Below, one piece after another: positions 45,131-56,800 of a stretch of DNA of 64,000 nucleotides. This DNA comes from Zeugodacus cucurbitae (taxonomy: Eukaryota; Arthropoda; Insecta; Diptera; Tephritidae): the NCBI RefSeq assembly GCF_028554725.1, contig NC_071668.1, positions 27,010,501 to 27,074,500 on the forward strand, given 5' to 3'. The stretch's first letter is position 1; each line of letters opens with the position of its first letter. The position numbers and the translations under genes are program-made. The notes below the pieces were generated by a model, which saw only the letters and a list, made by a program, of their open reading frames with translations, ran no database searches and had not been told where the DNA came from.

Positions 45131-46400
45131 TAATTTCTTTTATAATACACTTTTATTAGCTTCACTTGTTTGTTTGCTTGTAAAATTTTCAGTGGCACTG
45201 AAACGGGGACTAAGGCATAGAATGTTTGAGCGACACTGTAAGAAGGAGATCAATCGTGTGAGATCAACTCAGTAAGAAGATGCTCTTAAAAGTATGCAAC
45301 GTGCTAATAAAAGTTTAAACTTTTTTGGTGTCATTTGAATTGCATATGTATATATGATCCAAAACATTTCCACAATTAGTCACAGGTTCTGAGGTTCTGA
45401 GTAAAAATTAAATACTGCCATATTATCGATTTAATGAACTAAAAAACACGCTTTTAAACCAGGTAGTTTTATGTGGTTGAGTTATAGTCCGATTTCGATC
45501 ATTATTAGAAGGGATTCGCTTTATCGTAGGAACATTATAACATTTGGTAAAGTTTTACCTGGGTATTTTCAGTGATGCTTGATTTGTCTAATGTGAAGTG
45601 ACAGAATTTTAAGAATTTAAAATGGTACATGAGGTACATTTTGTTCTCTGTTGCGTAGTAATAGTAACTGAAATGATGGGAACTATTTACGGTTATTTGG
45701 TCTTAACGATAGTTTCAAGAATATCATCCACCATTATCGCCTGATTATATCGAAACATCGCTTTTTCTAGAGACGAAAAAGCGAAACAACGTCAAATCGT
45801 AATAAGTGCTGTGCCGTGATTCCAGAAGTCATTCAAACACTTGTCCCTAATGCAACAGCTTTTCGGATGGATCTTATGATTTATAGAAATCCTTATCGGT
45901 TTGAACCTAAATAATATGTATCTTAATTAGTATCTCATTAGATCCAATGTACATATTTTTTGAAAATTAGAACTTTTCCGACATACCTATTTTCCGTACT
46001 CATACTAATTAACCGCGATGTATATATGAAGTCTTTATCAAAGCTTAAAGCACCAAGACCAAAGCGAAGCCCTAACTAAGCGAAATTCTTACACTATCCC
46101 AACAAATATAGTTTTTGTTTTATGTGGACCGAAGTCAAGGCCGTTAAATTTAATTACCTTAAAGGTGCAACTGGTTCTCCTGCAAAGTTTTACGAGCAAA
46201 ATGCGTGTGCGTGCTTCGAGCGTTCAACACGCGTCAATACCACACACACTCACACTTACCGCACACACACACGCAAAAGCCATAATATTCATTTTGGCAG
46301 CAGTGTTTCGCATGTAGTTGTTGGGCTTTAAGCAAAACACTAAATTGAATTTGAATCCGTTTCAACTTGATTTCATTTTGCACCAGCACTACCAAAATTG
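45131..46400. other. Intergenic DNA with a faded mini-me-like stretch
   Basis: 45,475-45,600 contains TTATAGTCCGATTTCGATCA and TTGGTAAAGTTTTACC, resembling the family's interior. No gene seen. Confidence 0.35.
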
Positions 46401-46800
46401 GTCTGATTATCACTTCCGGCCCGACAATGCATCCGGTTACTTTGCTGCTGTTGGTTATTTATTCGTTGCCGTTCGGTACGGTTGAGTAGGTTAGCGGAGC
46501 GCCCATTTGTTAGTGCAGGTCAGGTGACCTCTGATAGGCAGATATGCCAAGCGCACTTGTTGGTGAACTTCCGCTCCGGTGGAGCAATTCGGCTGTGGGA
46601 ACCTGCGGCGGAAGGTCAGTATCGCAACCAAATTCAATTTCGATGGCCAGTTGACCATCAACAATGCTGAAAATTTTGCATCACGGCTTAGTGCCCTTGT
46701 GCGCGCGAATGCAAAAATAACAAAAATCACGCCCGATGGTGTAATAACACTGCCGTACGCACCGTAAGCGGTGAAAGTTGCGGTGTTTGGCTTTGGTAAA
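46401..46800 (+). other. GC-richer island with broken coding-like sequence
   Basis: ATG at 46,427 opens a 20-residue signal-peptide-like frame (MHPVTLLLLVIYSLPFGTVE) ending in TAG. Downstream, one frame reads ICQAHLLVNFRSGGAIRLWE; a second continues KFNFDGQLTINNAENFASRL, then RANAKITKITPDGVITLPYA, and stops at 46,766. Plausible splice words exist (TTAGTGCAG at 46,518, GAAG|GTCAGT at 46,614) but do not give one continuous product. An open 141-codon frame covers the other strand. This could be a frameshifted pseudogene or an exon I cannot join. I recognise no family. Confidence 0.25.
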
Positions 46801-46989
46801 TTTATACACTCGCCAAATGTTGCGCAGGGTTTAATAGTTTTACCAACCAAGTGAGTCCATAATAATCGTGTTAGATAAAAAGTTGCATCTATAATGTACA
46901 TAGGTGTCCAAACCAAACCAAAACCAAATGTTCACTTGTACTCCTGCGATAAATTCTTTCAGATAATCTAGAGGATTTTACAAAAAAAA

Positions 46990-48187
46990 TCGGGTGTAAC
47001 CGAACATTTTATACTCTCGCAATTTATTTATTTACTTTTATTAATATTATATAATACACAATTTTACCCACATGTTCGTCAAATATATGGTATAAAGTCC
47101 ATTGAATGTTGGAAACCCTAATATTAGGTTAGAAGCACCGAGGTCCTCATGTTCGATATATGGGGCCTTGAAAACCTATGGTCCGATTTCGGCGATTTTT
47201 AGAAATGGGCTGCCACACTATAAATACAGTATTTGTGGAAAGTTTTGCACCGATATCTTCACTAGTGCTTACTTTATATATTGTAAAGTAAACGATTCAG
47301 ATCATCTTCTAAGTTCTGGTATATAGGAAGTAGGCGTGGTTGTGATCCGATTTGGACAATTTTCACAACATATTATTGGGAGGTAAGGAAACTATTACAA
47401 ACCAAGTTTCATTGAAATCGGTCGAGTAGTTCCTGAGATATGGTTTTTGACCCATAAGTGGGCGACGCCACGCCCATTTTCCATTTTGTAAAAAAATCTG
47501 AGTGCAGCTTCCATCTGCCATTTCTTATGTGAAATTTAGTGTTTCTGACGTTTTTCGTTAGTGAGTTAACCCACTTTTAGTAATTTTCAACCTAACCTTT
47601 GTATGAGAGGTGGGCGTGGTTATTATCCGATTTCTTTTATTTTTTAATAATATTAAGAAGTGGCCAAAAAAAACGACTGCAGAAAGGTTGGTTTATATAG
47701 CTTCATTGGTTTGCGAGATATATATAAATAACCAATTTGAGGGCGGGACCACGCCCACTTCCCCAAAAAAATTTCATCCAAATATGCCCCTTTCTGGTAC
47801 GATCCTTTATTTCAAATTTTACTATTATAACTTTATTTATGGCTTAGTTATGACACTTTATGTGTTTTCGGTTTTCGCCATTTTGTGGGCGTGACAGTGG
47901 ACCGATTTTGATTTTTTTTTTTTTTGACATTTTTGAAAGCAACCCTCTCACGGTCCCAAGGACCATGTGTTCCAAGTTTCATTAAGATATCTCAATTTTT
48001 ACTCAAGTTACAGCTTGCACGGACGGACGGACGGACAGACGGACGGACAGACATCCGGATTTCAACTCCACTCGTCATTTATATATATATAACCCCATAT
48101 CTAACTCTTTTATTTCTTGGTGACACAAACAACCGTTATGTGAACAAAACTATGATACTCTGTGCAACAGGTTGCGAGAGTATAAAA
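46990..48187 (-). repeat. mini-me/DINE-1-like repeat, near full length
   Basis: Begins in the hairpin (TCGGGTGTAACCGAACATT, the first ~20 bp lost) and has TTTTATACTCTCGCAA. The long GGAC/GACA run at about 48,020-48,055 is followed by a core and a (TA)n tract at 48,081-48,090. It ends GTTGCGAGAGTATAAAAA. Good reference copy. Confidence 0.92.
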
Positions 48188-49122
48188 ATGTATTTAAAAA
48201 CAATTTATAAAATTCTTCTAATAAACTGGTAAGACAACTTCGAATTACATTTATTTCCTTCCATTCTTCAATATAATCTTCATCGTCATATTAAATTTTA
48301 AACCTGATTTCTATCGTTAATAATTTTGAACTTAAACTTTTGATTAGCTTGTTTTTCTTTTTGGTGCCATACTGTTGTTTTCTGGTACAGTATGGCAATA
48401 ATAGGCCATTATTTAGGCTACGCTTTAACAACAAATATTATATATTGAACTAGGATATTAATTCAGACTCTCTCTTGGAGTTAAGTATAATTTGTATAAA
48501 ATAGTTTAATATCAATAACTTCAACAACACAGAATATATTGACACGATTTATTATACCTTATTGTTTTCGTACTTCTGCCTTAATTATTTCTTCTCTTCT
48601 TATCATTATAATCAGTTCCACCTGATCTCAGTATTTCAATATGTATTAAATTATATTTATGTCTATATAGTAATCCATTGAATATGGGTACGAATTGTAT
48701 GAGAGAAACATAATTCTCGGAAAAGTTTTTATTCGATTATCATAATATCAGATTTTTGACTCGCAAGTTTTTTATATCCAAGTGGAAACAATTTCATACA
48801 TAATGTCAACATAATGTCAAGTTACAGCAACAGGATATATAATTTGATAGGTATACTTAATAATCGGGATTTTGTATGGTTTATCCCTTTAGGCTATATT
48901 CCAAATACAAACATAACTAAGTTAAACAATTGTATTTCGATAATAGGGAACTCGATAATAATTGTTGATTGATCTTTCATAAATTAGGACGTTGTCATCT
49001 CGTTGTTAGTCTTTCACTCTAAAACTACAGTGGCATATAAATTATCAGGGTTCAGTATTACTTGACGAACAAACAATGCTAATGCTGTTAAAATATCTTT
49101 TATTTTTTCTTTCGAAACATGA
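48188..49122. other. AT-rich intergenic DNA, no gene seen
   Basis: No supported open frame, repeat or RNA. Confidence 0.45.
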
Positions 49123-50299
49123 TGCACAAAGTATAATGGTTTTGTTCACAAACCGGTTGCTTGTAACACCTAGAAATAAATGATTTAGATATGAATCTGA
49201 TCATTTGGATGACGAGACTAAATTTTATAAACGGCATGGTAGAAAGGAGCTGTACCCAGAGTGGTATAGAGAATGGAAAATATGGTAAGGCGCCGCTCAC
49301 TTTTAGGTCAAAACTATATCTCAGGAACTACTCGACCCCTACTTCCCCAATACCCATATACCAAATAGTAGTTTTTTCAAACATGCATGAGTTTTATACC
49401 ATGTTGTGTACATTCTTCATTGAATATATATTGTAGCATAGATCTACCATATATGTATAATGATTTCCATTATTCTAGCGAACATATAAGGCTCAAATTG
49501 TTTGTTGTTTAAGGGGTTATATACAGTTAGACGGCCGAAAAAAAGTGAATTTTCCAGAATTTTTTCTGAGAAAACTTTTTAATTTATTGATCCAAAAATT
49601 TATACACATATTATGGTATCTTTTAACTGTATTTTAAGACTTAGTACTAGTAAAAATATTTATTTGAAAAAGAGCTACAGCTGATCTCCAGGAGCTCCTC
49701 TCAAAAAAGATGTTTTGCGGTGATCACTATATCTCGGAACTGGATCATCCGAAATTAAAAAACCAAACAGATTTCGGTAAAATAATGTTAAATCTAGTAA
49801 TTAATCAAAGGAATAAGCAAAATAAAATTTTTTGACAAAATGGCGGTTTCTCAAAAAAAAAAAATCGATTTTTGACCGAAATTTCGGACTTAAATTGTTT
49901 ATAAAAAAAAAATATTTATCGGAGAGAAAAAATCTACGATTAATTACTAAAAAATATATTTCAGAAGGTCGTGTTAAAATTTGAGACTAATCGGTCTAGC
50001 CGTTTTCGAGTAATGTTGGTCACCGACTTTGAAAATACCATTTTGAGAAAAACGCGTTTAAAGTTTGGACCTTGTACTTAAAAGTACTCTGAAACTCCTT
50101 TTCAAATTTTTCATTTGCTTGTAACTTTGAAAATATTCAACAGAACGATATGAAATTTTCTGTGTGTATATATATATGTACATTAAGAAAATGAAATAAA
50201 AAAATCGATTTTTTGAAAATTCTAACTGTATATAACCCCTTAAATAAATTTAAAGAATTAAATTGCGAGATTATAAAATGTTCGGATGCCCTCGGTACT
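49123..50299 (+). repeat. Old mini-me-like repeat split by a TTAA element
   Basis: Left part 49,123-49,508 shows TAATGGTTTTGTTCACA, CTATATCTCAGGAACTACTC and TTGAATATATATTG. The right part resumes at 50,244 and ends TTGCGAGATTATAAAATGTTCGG. Between them is the 727-bp TTAA element. Confidence 0.78.
49513..50239. mobile_element. TTAA-duplicating TIR element (727 bp)
   Basis: Perfect 19-bp terminal repeats GGGGTTATATACAGTTAGA are flanked by TTAA (49,509-49,512 and 50,240-50,243). Removing it restores the host mini-me-like sequence. No coding capacity; contains several runs of A and AAAATCGATTTTT-type words. A related element begins at 61,415. Confidence 0.85.
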
Positions 50300-52144
50300 C
50301 TCCACAAACATAAAGAGTGCATTTGTATCGTGAAAATTTCTTCAGTTATTTTAGTTATTTATTAGGGTGGCATTATACTCAATATAGTGTGCTTTAGGGT
50401 TAATCTTCATTTTGGTATCGTATTCCTATTTTCTCTTATATATTGGAATATTCTAACAACTTTGGTAACACCCTGTATATATGAGTAGTGATTTTATAAT
50501 CATTCTAAAAGTCACATGCTTGAATTTCACTGTTGTTGGCTTGATTAGTAGATGGTAACATTTTGATAACCGAGTGTTTTGGTATTTTAAAAAATTGTAA
50601 AATAAATTGCGTTTGTAAAAAATACTGTTTTTTGGTGAGATAAGGCGCATAAATCAGGTGATATTAGCAAAGGACTGTATAGGGTGGGTGCAAAATGGTA
50701 TGAATTGGACTACGCGTTCCATCGGTATGCACAACCAGTTACTTTTCCTGTTCTCAGTTCTCAAAAGAATGATTATTGGAAACAAAACGCTGAGAATTAG
50801 GACTACTTTAATCGAGCGAAGCAATCGTAATAATTTACGAAGATTGTATGGAAATGCTGGAAAAAGTCAAATCATCAATCAATCAGCAACAATTCAACAA
50901 AACTATGATAAATAGCCAAATGATGCAGAGAGCTATCGAAGCTATTCCAAACACTTTCAGCCCCATTATCGCACCATGCAATGAGTCCCAACAGAAAATA
51001 ATATTCAATTTAATATACCTTGTTACTCCAGAAGTATCCATCTCTGTTCTTAAAATCTGTCATTCCGAAAGAAGCTCAACAAAATATTTTGATTTTCCTT
51101 TTTGTAAGCAAGCGCTCCACACTTCGATGGAATCAATGCTCAAGCTTCAGATTTCAGCGTCAAAAATATGTTTAGAGCAACAACAACGATCAAAAGATTT
51201 AGAAATATAGTGCGAGCTTGCTGGAAACGCTCAGCTAAACTACATGCCTCCATATTGATTGCATTCATATACACCAAATACCAATAAAAACAATATGAGC
51301 CCTCCAATCGTACGCTGCAACATAACCGTTATGCTGTAGTCGACTAAACTTGACTAAAATTGCATACCTCACTACCCACGCCCGCTCAATATCTGCATAT
51401 TCTTTGTAAACAAAATATCTTTCGGCATGTTTACAGCCGTGATTCGTGTTTTCCTTTTGCTTTGCTTTGCTTTTATTTGCCGTTAGTCTTATTATTTTCC
51501 ATTCCCCAACATACACGCGTACATATGTTCGCTTGTTTTGCCAGCGCAAACGGTGCGACGTGGCAGCATGCCTTAGAACTTTGTCATATTGTCTCTTGAA
51601 CCGTGGTAGTGGAAATCGCACGTCCTCCATTGCCATGGCTTTCTGGCAATGTGCGAACTAGCAAAATGGCAACAAATGAACTGGAAACGCTGTTGACGAC
51701 TACAACAACAGCAGTACGAGTAGTAACAGCAAACACGGCTTCCGAACACTCAACAGCCAATTTCACGGTAAATAGTTGCTTGTGTTTTCGTGTCTTTATG
51801 TCTTTATTACATTTTTCGTCGATTTTATTCACTTCTTTGCCAGGTGAAAATTGCGAATGAACATGGAAATTGCTGTGCTTGTTAGACAATCGAAAATAAA
51901 TTTGAAAGTAATTTTTCTTGGCTTTATGTTTGGCTGCGGAACGTCGTTGGGAGGTGTTTTCGGAGCTGAGGTGCTTATGCATCCATTGTGGGATATAGAT
52001 GTGGGAGGGTGGTAATAAAAAAAATAAATGACTTTTATTGAAGATTTTTAACTTCCATTTGTTCTTCTTTTCTCAATGTTAGACTTAATAAAAAATTGCG
52101 ATTGGTGAAGTCATCATATGCAGATATTTTTCCTTCATGAAACT
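50300..52144. other. Intergenic DNA with two weak coding candidates
   Basis: 50,848-51,210 (plus) is a 120-codon frame starting MEMLEKVKSSINQQQFNKTM, Gln/Ser-rich with no domain I recognise. An overlapping frame upstream reads AKWYELDYAFHRYAQPVTFP, so a frameshifted pseudogene is possible. The candidate first exon at 51,666 is listed separately. Confidence 0.35.
51666..51768 (+). CDS. Candidate first coding exon of an unknown gene
   Basis: GCAAAATGGCAAC at 51,661-51,673 is a strong insect start context. The frame reads MATNELETLLTTTTTAVRVV then TANTASEHSTANFT. After the ACG at 51,768 comes GTAAAT, a usable donor. Thr-rich composition and a potential glycosylation site (NFT) would suit an extracellular N-terminus, but no family is recognised and I see no second exon in the window. 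The surrounding ~250 bp are GC-richer than the flanks. Confidence 0.28.
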
Positions 52145-53354
52145 TTTTATACTCTCGCAACAAAAGTTGCTAAGAGAGTATTATAGTTTTGTCCACATAA
52201 CGGTTGTTTGTAACACCCAAAACTAAACGAGTTAGATATAGGGTTATATATACCAAAGTGATCAGGGTGAAGAGTGGAGTTCAAATCCGAATGTCTGTCT
52301 GTCCGTCCGTCCGTCCGTCCGTCTGTGCAAGTTGTAACTTGAGTAAAAATTAACATATCTTGATGAAACTTGGCACACTTATTTCTTGGCACCATAGGAA
52401 GGTTGAGCAAAATCGGACCACTGCCACGCCCACAAAATGGCGAAAACCGAAAGCACATAAAGTGCCATAACTAAGCCATAAATAAAGCTATGGAAATAAA
52501 ATTTGGTATGAAGGATCGCACTATGAAGGGGCATATTTGGATGTAATTTTTTGGGGAAAGCGGGTATGGCCCCGTCCCCAATAGGTTTTTTGTATATATC
52601 TCGCAAATCAATAAAGCTATATAAACCAAACTTTCTGCAGTCGTTTTTTTAGCCACTTTTTAATACAGTCCAAAACTGAAAGAAATCGGATAATAACCAC
52701 GCCCACCTCCCTTACAAAGGTTAGGCTAAAATTACTAAAAGTGGGTTAACTCACTAACGAAAAACGACAGAAACACTAAATTTCACATAGAAATGGCAGA
52801 TGGTAGCTGCACTCAGATTTTTTTACAAAATTAAAAAAATGGGCGTGGCGTCGCCCACTTATGGGTCAAAAACCATATCTCAGGAACTACTCGACCGATT
52901 TCAATGAAACTTGGTTTGTAATAGTTTCCTTTCCTCCCAATAATATTTTGTGAAAATTGGCCAAATCGCTTCACAACCACGCCTACTTCCTATATACCAG
53001 AACTTTGAAGACTATCTGAATCGTTTACTTTACAATATATGCATAAAGTAAGCACTAGTGAAGATGTCGGTGCAGAACTTTGCACAAATACTATGTTTAT
53101 AGTGTGGCAGCCCCATTCTAAAAATCGCCGAAATCGGACCATAGGTTTTTAAGGCCCCATATATCGAACACGAAGACCTCGGTGCTTCTAACCTAATATT
53201 ATGGTTTCCAACTTTCAATGGACTTTATACAATATATATGACGAATATGTGGGTCAAATTGTGTATTATATAATATAAATAAAGTTAAATAAATAAATTG
53301 CGAGGGTATAAAATGTTCGGTTACACCCGAACTTAGCCCTTGCTTACTTGTTTT
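52145..53354 (+). repeat. mini-me/DINE-1-like repeat, full length
   Basis: Complete from TTTTTATACTCTCGCAAC, through GTCTGTCTGTCCGTCCGTCC, to TTGCGAGGGTATAAAATG, GTTCGGTTACACCCGAAC and GCTTACTTG. It is the best reference for length (~1.2 kb). Confidence 0.93.
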
Positions 53355-53865
53355 AAATTGGTTTTTTGTATATATCTCGCAAGCCAATAAAGCTATATAA
53401 ACCAAACTCATTGCAGTCACTTTCCTTATGTACACCATTATAGTTGAAATCGGATAAAAACCACTCCCACCTCCCATTCAAAGGTTAGGTTGAATAGAAG
53501 CTGCACTCAAATTAAAAAAATTGGAAAATGGGCGTGGCGTCGCCCACTGAGGGGTCAAAAACCATATCTTAGAAACTACTCTACCGATGGCAATTAAATT
53601 CGGAACATCATACTTTCTTGATACCCTGATTCTACGTAAATATCAGGAAAGGAAATCTTTTTCTTCTAATAGTGTGTCTCTGTATCAAAAATTATTAAAG
53701 TCGGGTTATAACTTCCCCTAGCTCCCATAAGCTTAATTATAGGATGGGCTTTACTCCGCAAGCATCGTTTAATATGCGAAATATCTTAGCAGAATTAAGT
53801 GAGCAGATAGTCCGGTGGTGAAAATAAGTGAAATCGGTTCAGGAATTACTTCCGAAAGTAGATTA
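53355..53865 (+). repeat. mini-me-like repeat, partial copy of a second subfamily
   Basis: Starts mid-family at TTGGTTTTTTGTATATATCTC and contains AATGGGCGTGGCGTCGCCCA. It ends near GTGAAATCGGTTCAGGAATT, lacking the hairpin end. It directly abuts the full copy on its left. Confidence 0.78.
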
Positions 53866-56800
53866 TGTGACATTTATAGTATAATATGTTCAATGATTCA
53901 CATATAAACCAGATTTTTCACTCTTATGCTCTGGATATTTTCATTGATGTCGGTACTATGTAAATTGGTGTTGTTCCATTTACAATAACGACCAGTAGAA
54001 CTACTGTTGCTGCTTTATCGGTTCGAAGGAATAAAATTAACAACTGACGAACTTTGAAAGTACATTAAGCGAGACCTGATCCCAAAAGCAAAACGGGACA
54101 TTTTAATTATAATTAAATTCCTTTTAAATATCTATATGTGTACAGTTTTTTATTTATTTATTTATAGCATTTTTATAATTCATCTAACTGTTGATCATTT
54201 CATTGCTGATTCGCTTACCCACAGGGTGTTATCGGTTTTCTCCCTTGCGGTCGCTTATTATTATTGCCCTCAAGGAGCGCTTAATTGCGCGTTTTATTTG
54301 AATACAAAAGTTACGAAAATTTACTTACAAGTTACACTTAAACGTCGATAACTCAAACACTTTACGCGAAAACTTTGGATCACAGATCACGCAATGGGAG
54401 CGGCATCACGCCTACCTAGTCAATTTAGGTACAGTGATTGCGGAGCGAACAATGTTGGCAGTCTTATTTTGGCAAGAAACTTAATACAACTAAAGGAGTT
54501 TTGTAGCTTTTAATTTCATATTACATACAAGTGGAAGGTAAATTATTATGTGGGAAAAATTAAGCGGGTTCCAAAGTATATAACAACAAGATAAAAGTAC
54601 GAGTAAGTAAGATATAAATTATTAGGAAAGTCTTAGGTTAGGTTTGCTTTAATTTGGAATTTTTATGAGTTTAAGTGATTCTTTGGTGATATGTTGCGGT
54701 TAATGTTGTGTTCGGAAAGAACAATAAATATAGCATTTGACTCATTTATGGGCTGGATACACGGATTCGTAGATATATGTAATTCTCTTAGGTCGACTCC
54801 CTTTTAACGACATAGCTTATTGCAAATAATTCTTATTTCCTCGTTTAATAAAATTATTTATTTTTCTTATAACATTTTGAGTTAAATTAACCACTGTAAG
54901 GCCTGCCACTTTCGGACCTGCTGCAGTCAAACAAAAAAGTTTCGCCATTGAAACAATAAAATTATGAAGTAAAAGTACGCAAATAATAAGGGCCATAAAA
55001 ATATTGAAGCGTTTAGCAACTCACCGTATACACCCACACATGTGCGCACACTCAGGCGCGGACCAGAGTCGAAATTTGATTTCTTCCGAGCTGCAGCAAA
55101 CACCTGCCGCCAGGCGAAGCATGAAAAGCAAACAGGCGAAGTTAAATTGCAAAGAAGCTAGCGAAAGCAAAGAAGCGCGAGTTGTGGGCAGCTGCGAGGC
55201 ACTTCTATACACGTGCAAGTGTGGGTGTACCTAAGCATGTGTGGGCGCAAAAAATAAAGAAAAACAGCGAAATTTATGCTCTCACAAAAGTTTGGCGACT
55301 GCACCCAAGGGGCTTTTTAGCGTTTGCCAGTTTGGTAGGGGCGCCTAAGCAAAGCGTTGCAAATTAGGCGCCAGTTGGGTGATTAGTGCAAAAGCCGGTT
55401 GCTAGGGATCCGCGGTGGGTTATGTGCGGATACAAGGCGAAGGGAATTTCATGCGCAGACAGGCTGCAGCCAGTGTGTAAGCAGGCACTTGCAGCACTGA
55501 TTGTTAGACTCAAGTTTGTTTGCGTTTTTATGCTTTGTTCCCCAGCGTCAGCGTGATTTTCACTTTTTACTTTACTCTCCTGTCAATAATCACACTTTTT
55601 ATATTCGCGTAAAAGTTGTCATTGTATATACTTTGCCACTTTTTTATTTTTTAACTTCTTAAATGAAAATTTGAGGTCCACTGATTGACGATATGAAATG
55701 TTACATGTAGAAGATCGGAGCTGGCGCAATACTAGGACGCATTTCACCCATTTTCGCCACTAAACTACAGTATACCTAAGAAAATGTTGTTCAATTTACT
55801 GAGGTTTCACAATCATCATAAAATATATATTGGGACTTAGGAAGGTACAATCTTATTCATTTGTAGTACTAGACCTCACTAGACTTAGAATTTTAATAAT
55901 TTGAGATATTTTCACAATAAAACCAGATATGAACTCGGAGCTCATGTTCGGTATCTATGGGCTTGGAAAGAGATAGTCTGATTTTAACCACATTTAGATG
56001 ATATTCGCCGCCCCTTAAGAGCGTTATTCTTATTTATCTATTATACGGTGAAAGATTTAGATGGAATTTACAGTTTGTGTGCCTTTTATCTATTCTTGCT
56101 TCTTTTAAAAAATTATATGATATATAAAATGTTGCGTCTTATTAATTTTTTATTTTATTTTATTAAATGATTAACTATACTAAAAGAAAAATAAAAATTT
56201 TTGGTAGATAAAAATGTACTGCTTTTTTTCTAGGCAGCATATCGTACCAAGGAAATGGCGCGGAATATGTCTGCCGGTGGAAATTATCGTATTAATTATA
56301 ATAAACCTTCAGAATATTTTTAGAGAATACAATTATACAATTTCTTAATATTGTACACTTCTGAGAAGGTTTTGTTGATCTTCCTATTACCGCAGTAACC
56401 TGCTTAACCACCACTGCGTATTAGTAACATAACAATCGAAATTGATTCGTTTCGATATTTAAATGTGTAAATGCCGATTTTAAACATTATTATATATTTG
56501 AAAAATAAATACAACTACTGGTGGCAACAACGCTCAGACAACAAGGATTATGTGGACCACTTTGGTGAACCAGTGTAGGAGTAGATTTTCCACAATTTGA
56601 GAAATGCCACGCGATTTCCATCCTGCACTCAACTTTGATATACTGCAAATGGATATGGCAAACCAAATCCAATTCCATTGTGGGCAGCCTCGGGCTAAAA
56701 AAGTATTCCACAAATACTGATGCTGTTTTTATTGCTTTGCCAAGCAGTAGTGGCGTAATAAATGGCACAATCGGAAGAAAATCACGCTTGTGTGTACACC

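Noticed and set aside
46491..46916. 141-codon minus-strand frame
   Set aside because: No recognisable domain; overlaps equally open plus-strand frames, so openness probably reflects composition.
52290..52325. Short tandem GTCC units as a CRISPR-like array
   Set aside because: They are a simple tetranucleotide run inside a dispersed eukaryotic repeat, with no spacers.
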